Of a stretch of 6,444 nt of DNA, positions 5,917-6,444 are shown one piece after another. Source of the DNA: G020353115 sp964481765. Lineage in GTDB: Bacteria > Bacteroidota > Bacteroidia > Bacteroidales > VadinHA17. Both the position numbers and the translations under genes were made by a program. The DNA is taken from positions 1-6,444 of the forward strand of contig CAYZVJ010000130.1 in NCBI GenBank assembly GCA_964481765.1, in the 5' to 3' direction. The notes beneath the pieces were generated by a model, which ran no database searches, had not been told where the DNA came from, and saw only the letters and a list, made by a program, of their open reading frames with translations. Numbering within the stretch: the first letter of the stretch is position 1; each line of letters begins with the position of its first letter.

Positions 5917-6015
5917 AGATGATTTCTCAATATTCACCGGGTAAGACTGGGCGCAGCCGGTCAGGTGTTCCTTTCAAAGAACCTCACAGGCCGTTTAGTG
6001 AATATATTATCATCT
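5917..6015. other. Inverted-repeat element able to fold as a three-way junction (candidate structured RNA or operator)
   Basis: The ends AGATGAT (5917-5923) and ATCATCT (6009-6015) pair perfectly. After a small internal loop, ATATTCAC (5930-5937) pairs with GTGAATAT (5998-6005), and CGG (5938-5940) can pair with CCG (5991-5993). Two local hairpins lie inside. One is GACTGG/CCGGTC (5945-5950 with 5957-5962, one G-U) with loop GCGCAG. The other is AGG..TT.CTT/AAG AA CCT (5963-5984) with small bulges and loop TCA. I do not recognise it as a known riboswitch, ribozyme, SRP RNA or 6S RNA. It lies between the oligopeptidase terminator and the promoter box of the next gene, so it may be a separate small RNA, a DNA-level operator or a small palindromic repeat. 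The strand is undetermined. Confidence 0.45.
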
Positions 6016-6024
6016 GCAAATAAT

Positions 6025-6032
6025 TATTTTTG
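6025..6032 (+). promoter_or_regulatory. -7 box for the secreted coiled-coil protein gene
   Basis: TATTTTTG is an exact TAnnTTTG match and the same octamer as the tRNA promoter's -7 box. Transcription would start near 6038, leaving a leader of about 50 bases. No TTG is found at -33. The -33 position would fall inside the 3' arm of the inverted-repeat element (5998-6005), which could therefore affect this promoter. Confidence 0.45.
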
Positions 6033-6086
6033 CCTTATTTCGTTCATAAAATAATTGGGGGAAACCCGTTTGAAAACATCAAATTC

Positions 6087-6444
6087 ATGAAAACAATTCA
6101 TTTAATCAAAGTTGCCATAACCATCTTTGCATGCTCATTTTTTTTAGAGATACCCATTGCTATTGGTCAGACAACCATGCCTGAGGTGATGGATACAGGA
6201 AAACTGGGTGATCAGTTCAATTATATTCACGAGCGAACCAGGATATATGAGAATTACAGGGCTATTCGGGAGGATATATTCCAGAAGATAAGAGGTAATG
6301 CCATGGATTCTCTGTCGGCTGCCAAATTGAATATCGATAATTTAGACAGATTACTGCTGGCAAGTAACGCTGAAATCGATTCTCTCAATCGAGGTCTTCA
6401 AAAAACAAAAGATGAGCTTGCTCTTGCCATTAAAAATAAAAACA
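6087..6444 (+). CDS. Secreted coiled-coil protein of unknown function, N-terminal part (cut by window edge)
   Basis: The frame is open from the ATG at 6087 to the window edge, giving 119 complete codons and no stop. Residues 1-27 look like a type I signal peptide: MKTIHLIK, a hydrophobic core, then AIG before Q28. AxG|Q is a common Bacteroidetes cleavage context. An acidic residue (E21) late in the hydrophobic stretch is slightly unusual. The mature start has the phrase LGDQFNYIHERTRIYENYRAI, followed from about residue 72 by heptad-like spacing (SLSAAKLNIDNLDRLL, IDSLNRGLQ) typical of a coiled coil. It resembles a widespread Bacteroidetes family of secreted or membrane-tethered coiled-coil proteins. 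As I recall, some of these are labelled tRNA (guanine-N1)-methyltransferase in databases; nothing visible here supports methyltransferase activity. No Shine-Dalgarno sequence is seen. It is separated from the oligopeptidase by a terminator and has its own promoter box. Confidence 0.82.
   Translation, partial: MKTIHLIKVAITIFACSFFLEIPIAIGQTTMPEVMDTGKLGDQFNYIHERTRIYENYRAIREDIFQKIRGNAMDSLSAAKLNIDNLDRLLLASNAEIDSLNRGLQKTKDELALAIKNKN

Noticed and set aside
5872..5922. 16-codon open frame upstream of the structured element, considered as a leader peptide
   Set aside because: It has no ribosome binding site and no run of regulatory codons, and it lies between a terminator and a later promoter box, so nothing supports translation.
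5945..5990. Resemblance of GGTCAGGTG and the GACTGG/CCGGTC hairpin to SRP RNA or cobalamin riboswitch pieces
   Set aside because: The SRP GGAAGGAAGCAG loop is absent, and so is the extended cobalamin riboswitch core; short matches of this kind are expected by chance.

Overview
The window looks like ordinary chromosomal sequence from a member of the Bacteroidetes (Bacteroidota). The evidence is the set of protein families, several TAnnTTTG boxes of the Bacteroidetes -7 promoter type, translation starts without a well-placed Shine-Dalgarno sequence, and a typical Bacteroidetes secreted coiled-coil protein at the right edge. I cannot place it to genus.

Layout, left to right. Bases 1-108 are the end of a plus-strand gene whose C-terminus resembles RecO. 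It is followed by a full-length bacterial GH3-family acyl-adenylating enzyme (161-1687) and a deoxynucleoside kinase (1755-2369), both on the plus strand. Converging on the kinase from the minus strand is a PfkB/adenosine-kinase-like sugar or nucleoside kinase (2400-3374). Its promoter region overlaps a divergent plus-strand promoter that reads toward a tRNA-Asn(GTT) gene (3516-3589). About 25 bp upstream of the tRNA lies a broken copy of its D-arm/anticodon segment. After the tRNA terminator comes a lipoprotein-type prolyl oligopeptidase (3681-5795) with its own terminator. The following 290-bp gap holds a roughly 100-bp inverted-repeat element that can fold as a three-way junction, and a promoter box for the last gene. 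That gene is a secreted coiled-coil protein cut off by the window edge (6087 onward).

How the parts relate. The two convergent kinases could both feed nucleotide salvage, one phosphorylating deoxynucleosides and the other possibly adenosine. RecO would act in recombinational repair. The prolyl oligopeptidase would degrade proline-containing peptides in the envelope. These roles come from family knowledge; I see no operon-level sign of one joint pathway and no defence, mobile or biosynthetic system. The least explained signals are non-coding: the structured element at 5917-6015 and the tRNA-Asn remnant at 3464-3491.
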